A stretch of 64,000 bases of DNA from Aquimarina acroporae (GTDB lineage: Bacteria; Bacteroidota; Bacteroidia; Flavobacteriales; Flavobacteriaceae). The notes beneath the pieces are model-generated. The model worked only from the letters and a program-made list of their open reading frames with translations. It did no database searches and was not told the origin of the DNA. Below, one piece after another: positions 37,704-46,840 of this stretch (position 1 is the stretch's first letter; each line of letters begins with the position of its first letter). The translations under genes were made by a program, and so were the position numbers. The stretch lies in NCBI RefSeq assembly GCF_023195925.1, contig NZ_JALPRE010000016.1, positions 62,001-126,000 on the forward strand, written 5' to 3'.

Positions 37704-38072
37704 ATGGATAAAAAATATAAGGTTCAAACCAAACCGTTTATTGTTCCCACAAACGATGGTAAATTGATTGAAGAATATTACGGTAGAGCTACAGATGGTA
37801 ACTCTAAAATAAGTATTGCTCACATGATAGCTCCACCCGGTTGGAGTGAGCCTTTTCAAACTCCCGAATTTGAAGAATACACGTATGTCATTAAAGGAAA
37901 AAAGGAAATCACAATAGATGGAGAAAAGGTAATTATAAGTGCAGGACAATCTATTAAAATTGAAAAGAATGCAAGAATTCAATATGCTAATCCTTTTGAT
38001 GAAGAATGTGAGTATCTTGCTATTTGCCTTCCGGCATTTAGCATAGAAACTGTACATCGTGAAGATGAATGA
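37704..38072 (+). CDS. Cupin-domain protein
   Basis: 122 aa, one cupin barrel: motif 1 region PPGWSEPFQTPEFEEYTYVIKG and motif 2 region ISAGQSIKIEKNARIQYANPFDEECEYLAICLP. The usual metal-binding His pair of motif 1 is absent (it reads EPFQTPEFEE), so metal binding is doubtful. No signal peptide. Overlaps the following hydrolase gene by ATGA. Confidence 0.8.
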   Translation: MDKKYKVQTKPFIVPTNDGKLIEEYYGRATDGNSKISIAHMIAPPGWSEPFQTPEFEEYTYVIKGKKEITIDGEKVIISAGQSIKIEKNARIQYANPFDEECEYLAICLPAFSIETVHREDE

Positions 38073-38908
38073 GAGAAAAATTTAAAAAATACCTACCCTT
38101 TCTAATTGGAAAGTACCTTCAGCTCTTATTCTTATTTTCGCCGAAGAGAGCTGTTTATAAAGCATATATTTTGTTCTGCACGCCAAGAAAAGGTAAAGTT
38201 TTACCCGATCAGGAGGATTTTCTTGAAGAAGCCGAAGATGAAATTATCGTTATAGACGATATATATATTCAAACTTACAGATGGCCAAGTATGGGTGAAA
38301 CTATTATCATGATTCATGGTTGGGAAAGTAACACTCATCGATGGAAAAGAGTAATTAAAAAACTACATGATTTAGGATACAATGTAATCGCTTTTGATGC
38401 TCCCGCTCATGGTAATTCCTCTGGTAAGATCTTAAGTGTCCCATTCTACACCAAATGTCTTCAAAAAGTTATAGAACTATACCGTCCTGATCATTTAATA
38501 GGACATTCTGTTGGAGGTATGACCACTATATACCATCAATACATTTTTCCAAATCAAGAAATAAACAAACTAGTTATTTTGGCTCCTCCTTCAGATCTTT
38601 CCAGAATCATGAAGCAGTTTCAGGGTATATTGAAGTTATCACCTAAATTCATGAATGCCTTAGATCAATTTTTTAAAAACAAATATGGCTTTAATTTTGA
38701 AGAATTTTCGGCTTCAAAATTTGCAAAAAAAATCTCTAACAAAGGACTACTCATACACGACAAATATGACGATGTCGCTCCTTTTTCTGAAGCTGAAGCT
38801 ATTGGTAAAAACTGGAAAAATGTAAAGTTTATTCCTACCGAGAATCTTGGACATTCCTTATTCTATGAAGAGGTCGACCAAATGATTATTGATTTTTTAA
38901 AAGAATAG
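38069..38908 (+). CDS. Alpha/beta hydrolase
   Basis: 279 aa. Nucleophile elbow GHSVGG, oxyanion region HGWESNTHRW, Asp in HDKYDDVAPF and final His in LGHSLFYEE give the full Ser-Asp-His triad. Cytoplasmic; no signal peptide, although a hydrophobic N-terminal stretch (YLPFLIGKYLQLLFLFSP) could associate with membrane. Translation coupled to the cupin gene by a 4-nt overlap. Substrate unknown. Confidence 0.85.
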   Translation: MREKFKKYLPFLIGKYLQLLFLFSPKRAVYKAYILFCTPRKGKVLPDQEDFLEEAEDEIIVIDDIYIQTYRWPSMGETIIMIHGWESNTHRWKRVIKKLHDLGYNVIAFDAPAHGNSSGKILSVPFYTKCLQKVIELYRPDHLIGHSVGGMTTIYHQYIFPNQEINKLVILAPPSDLSRIMKQFQGILKLSPKFMNALDQFFKNKYGFNFEEFSASKFAKKISNKGLLIHDKYDDVAPFSEAEAIGKNWKNVKFIPTENLGHSLFYEEVDQMIIDFLKE

Positions 38909-38977
38909 TGGTCGTTTTAAAAGATACATATTCATTCAGTACTTTTATATTTATCATTTCGTATTCAAGATTATGAT

Positions 38978-38985
38978 TACTTTTG
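38978..38985 (+). promoter_or_regulatory. rluF -7 box, TACTTTTG, adjacent to the start codon
   Basis: Exact TAnnTTTG ending 3 nt before the GTG start, so the message would be leaderless. Confidence 0.45.
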
Positions 38986-38988
38986 CGT

Positions 38989-39846
38989 GTGGAAAATTCT
39001 AAATTAACAAGACTTAATAAATATCTCAGTGAAGTAGGGTATTGCTCGCGGCGTGAAGCCGATAAGCTGATTGATCAAGGCAGGGTTACTATCAATGGTA
39101 AAATCCCCGAAATGGGCACCAAAGTAGCTCCAGGAGATGTTATTCAGGTAGATGGCGAACGCATAAACAAACCAAAAGATGAGCATGTATATCTGGCGTT
39201 TAACAAACCTGTAGGTATAGTTTGTACCACCGCACAAAACGAGAAGGACAACATTATTGATTTTATAAATTACCCTAAACGTATTTTTCCTATTGGTAGA
39301 TTAGACAAACCCAGTGAGGGACTTATATTTTTGACCAGTGATGGTGATATCGTAAACAAAATTTTAAGAGCTCGAAACAATCATGAAAAAGAATATATCG
39401 TTACGGTAAACAAACTTATTAACTCACAGTTTATAAAAAGAATGGGAAATGGAATCCCAATTCTTGATACAATAACCCGAAAATGTGAAGTAGAACAAAT
39501 AAGCAAGTTCACCTTTAGAATTATTCTCACTCAGGGATTAAATCGTCAAATTCGAAGAATGTGTGAATATCTTGGTTACGAGGTAGTGACACTAAAACGC
39601 ATTCGAATTATGAACGTCTCTTTAGACGTTCCTGTTGGAAAATGGAGATATTTAACGCAAGAAGAATTAAAGGAAATTCAAACAGATGTAACAGACTCTA
39701 GTAAGACTGAAGAGGCTTCAGTTATTGATAAAGAAAACTCCAGGGCACACCGTTCTACTTCCAAAAAAGTAAAAGGAAATTCATATTCCTCCAAAAAGAC
39801 AATTTCAACCAGAAACAATCGAAAAAGAAGGGATAGAAATCGCTAA
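38989..39846 (+). CDS. rluF: 23S rRNA pseudouridine synthase RluF-like
   Basis: 285 aa from GTG 38989; the frame also allows TTG 38983, but that lies inside a -7 box (TACTTTTG, 38978-38985). No ATG is available near the S4 domain. Residues 5-70 are the S4 RNA-binding domain ([22 protein letters not shown]), then the RsuA/RluF catalytic domain with [14 protein letters not shown] (catalytic Asp) and [15 protein letters not shown] basic Ser/Lys/Arg-rich tail of about 45 residues extends the C-terminus. Isomerises U2604 and neighbours in 23S rRNA; RluB/RsuA are alternatives. Confidence 0.85.
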   Translation: MENSKLTRLNKYLSEVGYCSRREADKLIDQGRVTINGKIPEMGTKVAPGDVIQVDGERINKPKDEHVYLAFNKPVGIVCTTAQNEKDNIIDFINYPKRIFPIGRLDKPSEGLIFLTSDGDIVNKILRARNNHEKEYIVTVNKLINSQFIKRMGNGIPILDTITRKCEVEQISKFTFRIILTQGLNRQIRRMCEYLGYEVVTLKRIRIMNVSLDVPVGKWRYLTQEELKEIQTDVTDSSKTEEASVIDKENSRAHRSTSKKVKGNSYSSKKTISTRNNRKRRDRNR

Positions 39847-39962
39847 AAAGCTGTTAATTCTTGATAAACTTCTTAGATAACTCATAGAAAGCGTATCTTG
39901 AAGTTTCAACTAACATCTATAAGTATAATTTTTTTAAACCCAACATACTTACATCTAATATC

Positions 39963-40391
39963 ATGAGTAATTCTATATCTCCTTTTCATCTCGCAATACC
40001 TGTAGATAATCTACAGAAGGCAAGACATTTTTATAATTCTGTGTTAGAATTAAATGAAGGAAGAAGTAGTGATCACTGGGTAGACTTTAATTTTTTTGGT
40101 CATCAGCTAGTGATACACTACAAACCAAAATCAAATACCGAGGAAGATCATACCAACTCTGTAGATGGCAAAGATGTGCCTGTCCCACATTTTGGAGTTG
40201 TTTTAGGCTGGGATCAATGGCATCTTCTAGCCAAAACACTAGAGGACAAAAAAATAAAGTTTGTAATTGAACCCTATATCAGATTTAAAGGAGAAATAGG
40301 AGAACAAGCTACTATGTTTTTTTATGACCCCTGTGGAAATGCACTAGAGTTCAAGTCATTTAAAGATCAAACTCAATTATTTGCTAAATGA
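39963..40391 (+). CDS. VOC-family (glyoxalase-like) protein
   Basis: 142 aa with two beta-alpha-beta-beta-beta units: [21 protein letters not shown] opens the first, [23 protein letters not shown] the second, and [16 protein letters not shown] closes it. Metal ligands consistent with VOC dioxygenase or lyase proteins are His9, His (PHFGV) and Glu (LEFK). Substrate not predictable. Single gene. Confidence 0.87.
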   Translation: MSNSISPFHLAIPVDNLQKARHFYNSVLELNEGRSSDHWVDFNFFGHQLVIHYKPKSNTEEDHTNSVDGKDVPVPHFGVVLGWDQWHLLAKTLEDKKIKFVIEPYIRFKGEIGEQATMFFYDPCGNALEFKSFKDQTQLFAK

Positions 40392-40540
40392 ATTTTTAGC
40401 TGACTTTTTTGAGCAAACTGAAGTATTTCTCTTTAAACAAGCGTTAAAAACCATTATTTTCAAGAATTATACTTCAAACGTTAAAGATTTACTAAAAAAT
40501 CTTACTATCTTCTGCCCTTAAAAAAATTGAAAAATTAGTA

Positions 40541-41539
40541 ATGGATTTTATCGAACCTCTAAAGTATGGTGTCCCATGTTTTCTAGCACTTATACTACTC
40601 GAACTTACGTATAGCAAAACACATGATCATAAAAATAAGAACTTATATGAATGGAAAGATCTTGGGGCTAGCCTATTTATGGGCGTAGGTTCTGCGATTA
40701 TTGGACCTTTACTTAAGACCGTTTTTTCAATTATTCTTTTTCACTTTGTTTATGAGTTATTCAACCCAGAAGTAAATGGTATACGTACCAATATTATGGG
40801 GTGGGAGTCTTTTGGTTTTGCATGGTATGTTTGGTTGCTGTGCCAATTGGCAGATGACTTCACCTATTATTGGTTTCATAGACAAAATCATATGGTAAGA
40901 GCTCTATGGGCAGCTCATATAGTACACCACTCTTCCGATAATTTCAATTTAGGAACTGCCGTTCGTAATGGTTGGTTTACCCTATTATATAAACCATTAT
41001 TTTACATGTGGATCCCCGCTGTTGGTTTTGATCCAAACATGGTTATTGTTTGTCTAGGAATTGAAGCGCTATGGCAATTTCAACTACACTCGGTTTATAT
41101 TCCAAAAATGGGATTCATCGAAAAGATTTTCAATACACATACAATGCATCAGGTGCACCATGCCAAAAACGTGGAGTATATGGATAAGAATCATGGAGGG
41201 TTTCTTAATATATTTGACAAAATATTTGGTACCTGGAAAGAATTAGACGAAAATATCGAGGTACAGTATGGTGTTACTCATGCTCCTAATTCATACAACC
41301 CTTGGGTTATCCTTACTCATGAATACAGAGACATTTGGAACGACACTAAAAAATCTAAAAATTGGTATCACAAATTTATGTACATTTTTGGCCCTCCGGG
41401 ATGGAGTCATGATGGAAGTACATTAACTGTAAAACAAATGCAGCGTGAGTTAGAAGAGCAAAAAAAACAACAAAAAATCAATAAACAACCCATTAATCAA
41501 CCTATTCAAATTCAATCCCCCGAAGAAGTTAAAATATGA
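40541..41539 (+). CDS. Fatty-acid-hydroxylase/sterol-desaturase-family membrane enzyme (alkylglycerol-monooxygenase-like)
   Basis: 332 aa, membrane protein with the di-iron histidine clusters of PF04116: HRQNH at 113-117, HIVHHSS at 126-132, HTMHQVHH at 200-207, and His218. WAAHIVHHSSDNFNLGTAVRN resembles the alkylglycerol monooxygenase (AGMO) branch, although AGMO has Glu after the first HxxxH where this protein has Met. A Gln-rich tail follows. Its stop overlaps the ALDH start by ATGA. Joint action is inferred: hydroxylation releasing a fatty aldehyde that the next enzyme oxidises. Confidence 0.82.
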   Translation: MDFIEPLKYGVPCFLALILLELTYSKTHDHKNKNLYEWKDLGASLFMGVGSAIIGPLLKTVFSIILFHFVYELFNPEVNGIRTNIMGWESFGFAWYVWLLCQLADDFTYYWFHRQNHMVRALWAAHIVHHSSDNFNLGTAVRNGWFTLLYKPLFYMWIPAVGFDPNMVIVCLGIEALWQFQLHSVYIPKMGFIEKIFNTHTMHQVHHAKNVEYMDKNHGGFLNIFDKIFGTWKELDENIEVQYGVTHAPNSYNPWVILTHEYRDIWNDTKKSKNWYHKFMYIFGPPGWSHDGSTLTVKQMQRELEEQKKQQKINKQPINQPIQIQSPEEVKI

Positions 41540-42900
41540 GTTATCAAGAAATTATAGATAAACAACGTAGTTTTTTTAATAGCAACGCCACTAAGGATAT
41601 TTCCTTTAGGATTCAAGAGTTAAAACGCTTAAAAAGTGTACTCAAAAAAAATGAATCGTTACTTTATGATGCTATCTATAAAGATTTTAAAAAATCTGAA
41701 TTTGAGACCTACGTTACAGAATTATCTTTAATTTATCATGATATTGATCTTGCCCTGGTAAAAATAAAAAAGTGGGCTAAAAAGAAGAGAGTTTCTACGG
41801 GAATCACAAATTTACCAGGAAAAAGTTACATTATACCTGAGCCCTATGGCACAGTGCTAGTTATTGGTGCTTGGAATTACCCTTATCAATTATCACTTTG
41901 TCCAGCTATTGCTGCTATTGCTGCTGGGTGCACGGTTATTCTAAAACCGAGCGAAGTGCCTTCCCGAACCTCGGCAATTATGGCTCAAATAATCAATCAA
42001 AATTTTGATGCAAATGTATTCAAGGTCATAGAAGGAAGTGTAAAAGAAACTACAGAGCTTCTCAATATTAAATTTGACAAAGTTTTCTTTACTGGTAGTG
42101 TTCCTGTTGGAAAAATAGTGTATCAAGCTGCTGCTAAACACCTTACCCCTGTAACTCTTGAATTGGGAGGAAAAAGCCCTGCGATAATTACAAAAGACGT
42201 GAATATTGATATGACCGCCAAAAGATTGGTTTGGTCTAAATATCTGAATGCCGGGCAAACTTGTATTGCGCCAGATTATGTTCTTGTAGAGTCCTCAATT
42301 AAAGATAAATTATTAGCAGGTATTAAAAAATATATCGAAAAAGCAGATTACCACGTAGATAACGACAATTATACTCAAATCATTAATGAGAAGAATTTTG
42401 ACAGACTTAATGGCTTGATCGACCAGAACAAAATATTCATTGGTAAAAAGGGTAATAAAGAAGAACGAGTTATCCCGCCTACAGTACTTAACGATGTAGA
42501 ATTTACAGATGCGGTAATGCAAGACGAGATCTTTGGTCCTATTTTACCAATACTTACCTTTGAAACCATTGAAGATGCTATTAAAAAAGTAAGGCAGTTC
42601 TCTAAACCTCTATCCTGTTATGTATTCACCAAAAGTAAAGCTACCAAAAACAAAATATTGAATGAAATTTCTTTTGGAGGAGGAGCAGTAAACGATGCTG
42701 TAATGCATTTTACAGAACAGTCGTTACCCTTTGGTGGGGTTGGCGACAGTGGAATAGGTAGTTACCACGGTAAATATGGTTTTGAAACATTTTCACACTA
42801 TAAAAGTGTATTGCAAAAACCTTTTTGGGTCGAACTAGACCTTAAGTATGCTCCGTATAGCACTAAAAAATTAAAGTGGCTCAAACGGCTTATTGGTTAA
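41536..42900 (+). CDS. Aldehyde dehydrogenase, ALDH3 (fatty aldehyde) type
   Basis: 454 aa, short ALDH3 length. Catalytic Cys243 in LNAGQTCIAPDY, general base Glu209 in LELGGKSP, and the C-terminal PFGGVGDSGIGSYHGKYGFETFSHYK of ALDH3. A basic, hydrophobic C-terminal end (STKKLKWLKRLIG) could bind membrane, as fatty aldehyde dehydrogenases do. Coupled to the di-iron hydroxylase gene. Its stop overlaps the convergent methyltransferase stop by 4 nt. Confidence 0.93.
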   Translation: MSYQEIIDKQRSFFNSNATKDISFRIQELKRLKSVLKKNESLLYDAIYKDFKKSEFETYVTELSLIYHDIDLALVKIKKWAKKKRVSTGITNLPGKSYIIPEPYGTVLVIGAWNYPYQLSLCPAIAAIAAGCTVILKPSEVPSRTSAIMAQIINQNFDANVFKVIEGSVKETTELLNIKFDKVFFTGSVPVGKIVYQAAAKHLTPVTLELGGKSPAIITKDVNIDMTAKRLVWSKYLNAGQTCIAPDYVLVESSIKDKLLAGIKKYIEKADYHVDNDNYTQIINEKNFDRLNGLIDQNKIFIGKKGNKEERVIPPTVLNDVEFTDAVMQDEIFGPILPILTFETIEDAIKKVRQFSKPLSCYVFTKSKATKNKILNEISFGGGAVNDAVMHFTEQSLPFGGVGDSGIGSYHGKYGFETFSHYKSVLQKPFWVELDLKYAPYSTKKLKWLKRLIG

Positions 42901-43697
42901 AGAGTAGCTTTAATTGCAAATAGTAGAGGATACAACTTATTTTCCATCTCGTACATCCCATCTTTATTTTCTATGAGGTCAGGAAATATTTCATATGGTG
43001 ATGCATCAAACTCTTTTAAATACTCTATAGTGAGTCCTGCTTCAGAAAGAGATGATATCACTTCTCCTAATCCATGATTCCAACCATACTCCCTACTTAT
43101 TATATCAGCATTGGTATCTGCATAAGTACCTTGATATTCTTCATATATGACCTCTTTTTGATGATAACCATACTTTATTTTAGGTTCTTTTTCCAGATAA
43201 TCGAACATCCATACTATAGGATGAAACTCTATGATATAGAAACTACCCCCTGGTTTTAATCGTTCACCAATCATTTTGGCCCAAGGTTTAAGATCTGGCA
43301 ACCAACCTATAACTCCGTAACTAGTAAATACAATATCATACTTTTCTGTTACAAATGAGGATGTGTCCAGAACATTACAACATACAAAGGATGTATCCAA
43401 ATCTAAGTCGCTGTTAAGTTGTTGTGCAACTTCTATAGCTTTTTCTGAAATATCGACACCTGTGCAACGCGCTCCCATCCTACTCCAGCTTAACGTATCT
43501 TGACCAAAATGACATTGTAAATGTAAAAGAGACTTCCCTGAAACATCACCTAAAGCATCTAATTCATAAACATTTAACGAAGTTTCTCCCTTTTTAAAAG
43601 CCTCCATATTGTAAAAACTACTTGCTGCATGCACCTCCACTTTATTGTTCCAGGTTTCTCGGTTCGTCTCAAAATATTTACTGAATTCTTTAGACAT
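42897..43697 (-). CDS. Class I SAM-dependent methyltransferase
   Basis: 266 aa from ATG 43697 (MSKEFSKYFETNRETWNNK); the frame opens 10 codons earlier. SAM-binding motif I LLHLQCHFGQDTL, post-I DISEKAIEVAQQL, and motif IV YDIVFTSYGVIGWLPDL. No methyl acceptor can be inferred. Convergent with the ALDH gene and divergent from the flavin reductase gene 63 bp away. Confidence 0.87.
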   Translation of the reverse strand: MSKEFSKYFETNRETWNNKVEVHAASSFYNMEAFKKGETSLNVYELDALGDVSGKSLLHLQCHFGQDTLSWSRMGARCTGVDISEKAIEVAQQLNSDLDLDTSFVCCNVLDTSSFVTEKYDIVFTSYGVIGWLPDLKPWAKMIGERLKPGGSFYIIEFHPIVWMFDYLEKEPKIKYGYHQKEVIYEEYQGTYADTNADIISREYGWNHGLGEVISSLSEAGLTIEYLKEFDASPYEIFPDLIENKDGMYEMENKLYPLLFAIKATL

Positions 43698-43760
43698 TAT
43701 ATAATTTGGTTTGATTAGTTTTGACAATAAGCTTACTCACTATAATACCCGTTAAAGATA

Positions 43761-44408
43761 ATGAATCATTACACACTAGAAGATATTTCTAACATGCCTT
43801 CTCGGTTTAAAGCACATTTTATAAATAGTTGTACCGGTTACAAATCTTGTAATCTACTCGCTACCAAAGATGCCAATGAAAATACTAATGTAGCTATATT
43901 TAATTCGGTCATTCACATTGGTAGTAACCCGCCGATGCTTGGTTTTATTTTACGCCCTACCACTGTACCGCGTAACACTTATAAAAACCTAAAAGAAACA
44001 GGTTTTTTCACCGTAAATCAGGTGCATAAAGATAGTATTAAGGATGCTCATCATACTGCTGCGAAATATGAAGCAAATATTTCTGAGTTTGATAAAACGG
44101 AACTTAAAGAAGAGTATTTAGATGATTTTCAAAGCCCTTATGTACAAAATAGTCCTATTAAGTTAGGATGCAAATATGTAAATGAATATCATATTAAAGA
44201 AAATGATACCATTCTTGTTATTGGGGCAATTCAACATATTTATCTAGATAAAGGTATAATGCATCCAGATGGCTGGATACAGCTAGATAAAGCAAAAACC
44301 GTAGCAGGCATAGGACTCGATGGGTATGCATTGCCTGTTTTACTGGATCGTTTTCAATATGCAAAACCTGATCAGGAAACAATTCCACTAAAACACCAAT
44401 CTGAGTAA
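43761..44408 (+). CDS. Flavin-reductase-like FMN-binding split-barrel protein
   Basis: 215 aa. Pattern of PF01613: FINSCTGYKSCNLLATKDANENTNVAIFNSV, GSNPPMLGFILRPTTVPRNTYKNLKETGFFTVNQV and a C-terminal GIGLDGYALP. Binds FMN and probably acts as a flavin reductase or oxidoreductase. No partner oxygenase is adjacent apart from the divergent methyltransferase. Confidence 0.85.
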   Translation: MNHYTLEDISNMPSRFKAHFINSCTGYKSCNLLATKDANENTNVAIFNSVIHIGSNPPMLGFILRPTTVPRNTYKNLKETGFFTVNQVHKDSIKDAHHTAAKYEANISEFDKTELKEEYLDDFQSPYVQNSPIKLGCKYVNEYHIKENDTILVIGAIQHIYLDKGIMHPDGWIQLDKAKTVAGIGLDGYALPVLLDRFQYAKPDQETIPLKHQSE

Positions 44409-44583
44409 CACATATAGATAATCATTTAACCAAAATTTAATTTAAGAACCTACTTTAAACACGTTAAAATTCTTAGATAATAGCTATATTCGTGGTTCTT
44501 AACGTTTCCCCACAAACATCGTTATGATTGTATTTTATTTGTGCTCTATAGCACATTAACATGTATGATTTGATATTAGAATT

Positions 44584-44602
44584 ATAGAACTTCAAGTTCT
44601 AT
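44584..44602. repeat. 19-bp palindrome upstream of the small membrane protein gene
   Basis: ATAGAACTTCAAGTTCTAT, perfect with a 1-base centre, 50 bp before ATG 44653. A second small inverted repeat GTGCT-CTAT-AGCAC is at 44541-44554. The larger one may be an operator or a short hairpin; no T run follows. Confidence 0.5.
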
Positions 44603-44652
44603 GACTGGTATTAATCACACTCTTAACAACCCTCAAACATACAATCTAACCC

Positions 44653-44991
44653 ATGAAAAATCATCAAAAAGAGGTGACCCAAACTTCTAGAACCAAAACC
44701 AAAGTTTCTAAAATCAATTTTCGCTTTTTAGACAATATATATGTTAAAATAATTCTTATTGGAATAATTTTTTCTATTTACTCAACATCCTACTTGATCG
44801 AAAATGAAATAGGAATAGGAAAATCAGAAAGCATCATTGAATCTTTGGGAAATAACTACCTCGTAACTATGTTATTAATTATGGTTGTATATCTAATACT
44901 CTATGTTTTTGGTTACGTCATATACTCTCTTAAAAAAAGATTTAGCAATAAAAACTCAAAGAATAAAATAGACAAGCAAGTTGCTCTATAG
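44653..44991 (+). CDS. Small membrane protein, unknown
   Basis: 112 aa with a Lys/Thr-rich N-terminus (residues 1-28), two hydrophobic segments at about 30-50 and 72-93, and a Lys/Asn-rich C-terminus. No motif recognised. Two palindromes lie in the 244-bp gap upstream. Confidence 0.6.
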   Translation: MKNHQKEVTQTSRTKTKVSKINFRFLDNIYVKIILIGIIFSIYSTSYLIENEIGIGKSESIIESLGNNYLVTMLLIMVVYLILYVFGYVIYSLKKRFSNKNSKNKIDKQVAL

Positions 44992-45076
44992 TTCTTATTC
45001 TAAAGACAACTTTGTTTTAAAATTTCTCCTAGATTTGTAGTACTTATAATCTAACAAAAGATTAAATACTTATTGA

Positions 45077-45607
45077 ATGAAATACATGCTTATCGGAGAA
45101 GAAACCGAAAGACTTACCTTTAGAAAATTGGAACAAAGAGACTTTGAAGAATGGACCGAGCTTTTCGAAGAACAAAACGTTGCCAAATTTCTAGGCCTGG
45201 ATCAAAGTCTAAATGCGTCAGGGCTCTGCAAAGCCTGGTACGACAAAACAACGAACCGATATGCTAACAACCTGGGAGGAATGAATGTACTTATCGATAA
45301 AAAAACGAATCGATTTATAGGTCAATGTGGTCTTCTGGTGCAAACTATAGATGATGAAGAACGATTAGAAGTTGGGTATTCAATACTTCCAAAATATTGG
45401 AATCAAGGTTATGCTTTCGAAGCAGCTTTTAAATGCAAAAATTATGCGTTTGAAAACGATTTTGCCAATTCTTTGGTTTCAGTGGTACATATTGAAAATA
45501 TAGGTTCAGAAAAAGTAGCTTTAAAAAATGGTATGACCTTCGAGAAAAAGACCGAAGACGTATTTAATGTTTTCAGTATCTCCAAAACCACCTGGGATAA
45601 GAAATAG
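45077..45607 (+). CDS. GNAT N-acetyltransferase (RimJ/RimL type)
   Basis: 176 aa. ETERLTFRKLEQRDFEEW is the typical RimJ/RimL start; the acetyl-CoA region is LEVGYSILPKYWNQGYAFEA, and the end IENIGSEKVALKNGMTFEKK matches the family. Substrate (ribosomal protein or small molecule) unknown. A second Met at 45086 is an alternative start. Confidence 0.87.
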   Translation: MKYMLIGEETERLTFRKLEQRDFEEWTELFEEQNVAKFLGLDQSLNASGLCKAWYDKTTNRYANNLGGMNVLIDKKTNRFIGQCGLLVQTIDDEERLEVGYSILPKYWNQGYAFEAAFKCKNYAFENDFANSLVSVVHIENIGSEKVALKNGMTFEKKTEDVFNVFSISKTTWDKK

Positions 45608-45685
45608 CAACATTTTCTTTCTAAAAGTGTAACAAATCCCAAGGATTTGTATCTCTAGGTGATAGACAACCATAATCATCTAGCT

Positions 45686-46720
45686 GTGCAAAAACTAATC
45701 TTCATTGTTACATTACTCTTATTATTCTCCTGTTACTCAAAGGAAAAGAAAGAATTTTCAATCGGGCAAAAATCTATAACCTACACTGATACTTCTAGAA
45801 ATCGCCCTCTGATTACAGAAATATGGTATCCTACATACGATTCTATAACTCAAAACCAAGAAAATTCTGATCGCAAAGAACTTTTTAAAACTATTAAGAC
45901 CATTCCTAACGCCAGCATTCCGGAACAAAAATTCCCATTATTATTAGTTTCTCATGGTACTGGAGGGAATCGTTTTTCTCTCACATGGTTTATTGAGAAA
46001 ATGGTCAAAAAGGGATATATAGTGGTGTCTGTAGATCATTATGGCAACTCCACTTTCAATAAAATACCAAGGGAATTTGTGAAATGGTGGGAAAGAGCAA
46101 TTGACATTAAATTTATTCTTACCAATGTTCTTAACGACGAACTTGTGGGTTCAAGAGTAGATACCTCAAAAATCGGAGGAGTCGGTTTCTCTCTTGGTGG
46201 TTATACCAATATAGCTCTTGCAGGAGGTTATGTCGATAGAGATCATCAAATTAATGATCATGAAAATGACAGGGCAATGCCTCCAGAATTCCCTCAAACA
46301 GATGAAGTTATCAATTTTGACACCGATAGTTTAATTGTAGCATCTTATAAAACCTACAAGAATCAGGTTAAAGACCCCAGAATAAAAGCCTTTTTTGTAA
46401 TGGCTCCTGCTATCGGTTTTGGATTTCACTCTCAAGAACAAACCAAAGAAATCACTGCTCCAATATTTATTATTGCGGGTAAAGGAGACTCAAATACTCC
46501 CATTAAAAACAATGCGCAAAAATACCACAACTTGATAAAAACTAGTAGTCTTCATCTATTTGATGAACATGTAGACCACTATGTATTTTTAAACGAAGCC
46601 ACCGCTTTTGGGAAAAAAGTTGCTCCTGCAATTACTATAGATCATCCTAATGTAAATCGTAAAGAAATTCATGATAAAACTGTAAATTTAGCTGTCGAAT
46701 TCTTTAAGAACAACTTGTAA
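45686..46720 (+). CDS. Alpha/beta hydrolase lipoprotein (PAF-acetylhydrolase/dienelactone-hydrolase-like)
   Basis: 344 aa from GTG 45686, chosen because it directly begins a lipoprotein signal (VQKLIFIVTLLLLFSC); an earlier GTG at 45659 adds nine polar residues. Ser nucleophile in GVGFSLGGY, oxyanion motif SHGTGGNR, Asp near IIAGKGDSNTP and His in DEHVDHYVF. Exported and lipid-anchored; probably an esterase or lipase on small acyl substrates. Confidence 0.8.
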   Translation: MQKLIFIVTLLLLFSCYSKEKKEFSIGQKSITYTDTSRNRPLITEIWYPTYDSITQNQENSDRKELFKTIKTIPNASIPEQKFPLLLVSHGTGGNRFSLTWFIEKMVKKGYIVVSVDHYGNSTFNKIPREFVKWWERAIDIKFILTNVLNDELVGSRVDTSKIGGVGFSLGGYTNIALAGGYVDRDHQINDHENDRAMPPEFPQTDEVINFDTDSLIVASYKTYKNQVKDPRIKAFFVMAPAIGFGFHSQEQTKEITAPIFIIAGKGDSNTPIKNNAQKYHNLIKTSSLHLFDEHVDHYVFLNEATAFGKKVAPAITIDHPNVNRKEIHDKTVNLAVEFFKNNL

Positions 46721-46840
46721 AACCAATACTAAATTTATTGATAATCAGTCTCTATACTGTAGTCTTTCCTGAATTAAACATTAACAATAAATTATTAAAA
46801 ATCTATGTAATGAAAACGGTAAAAATACGACCTTTATAGT

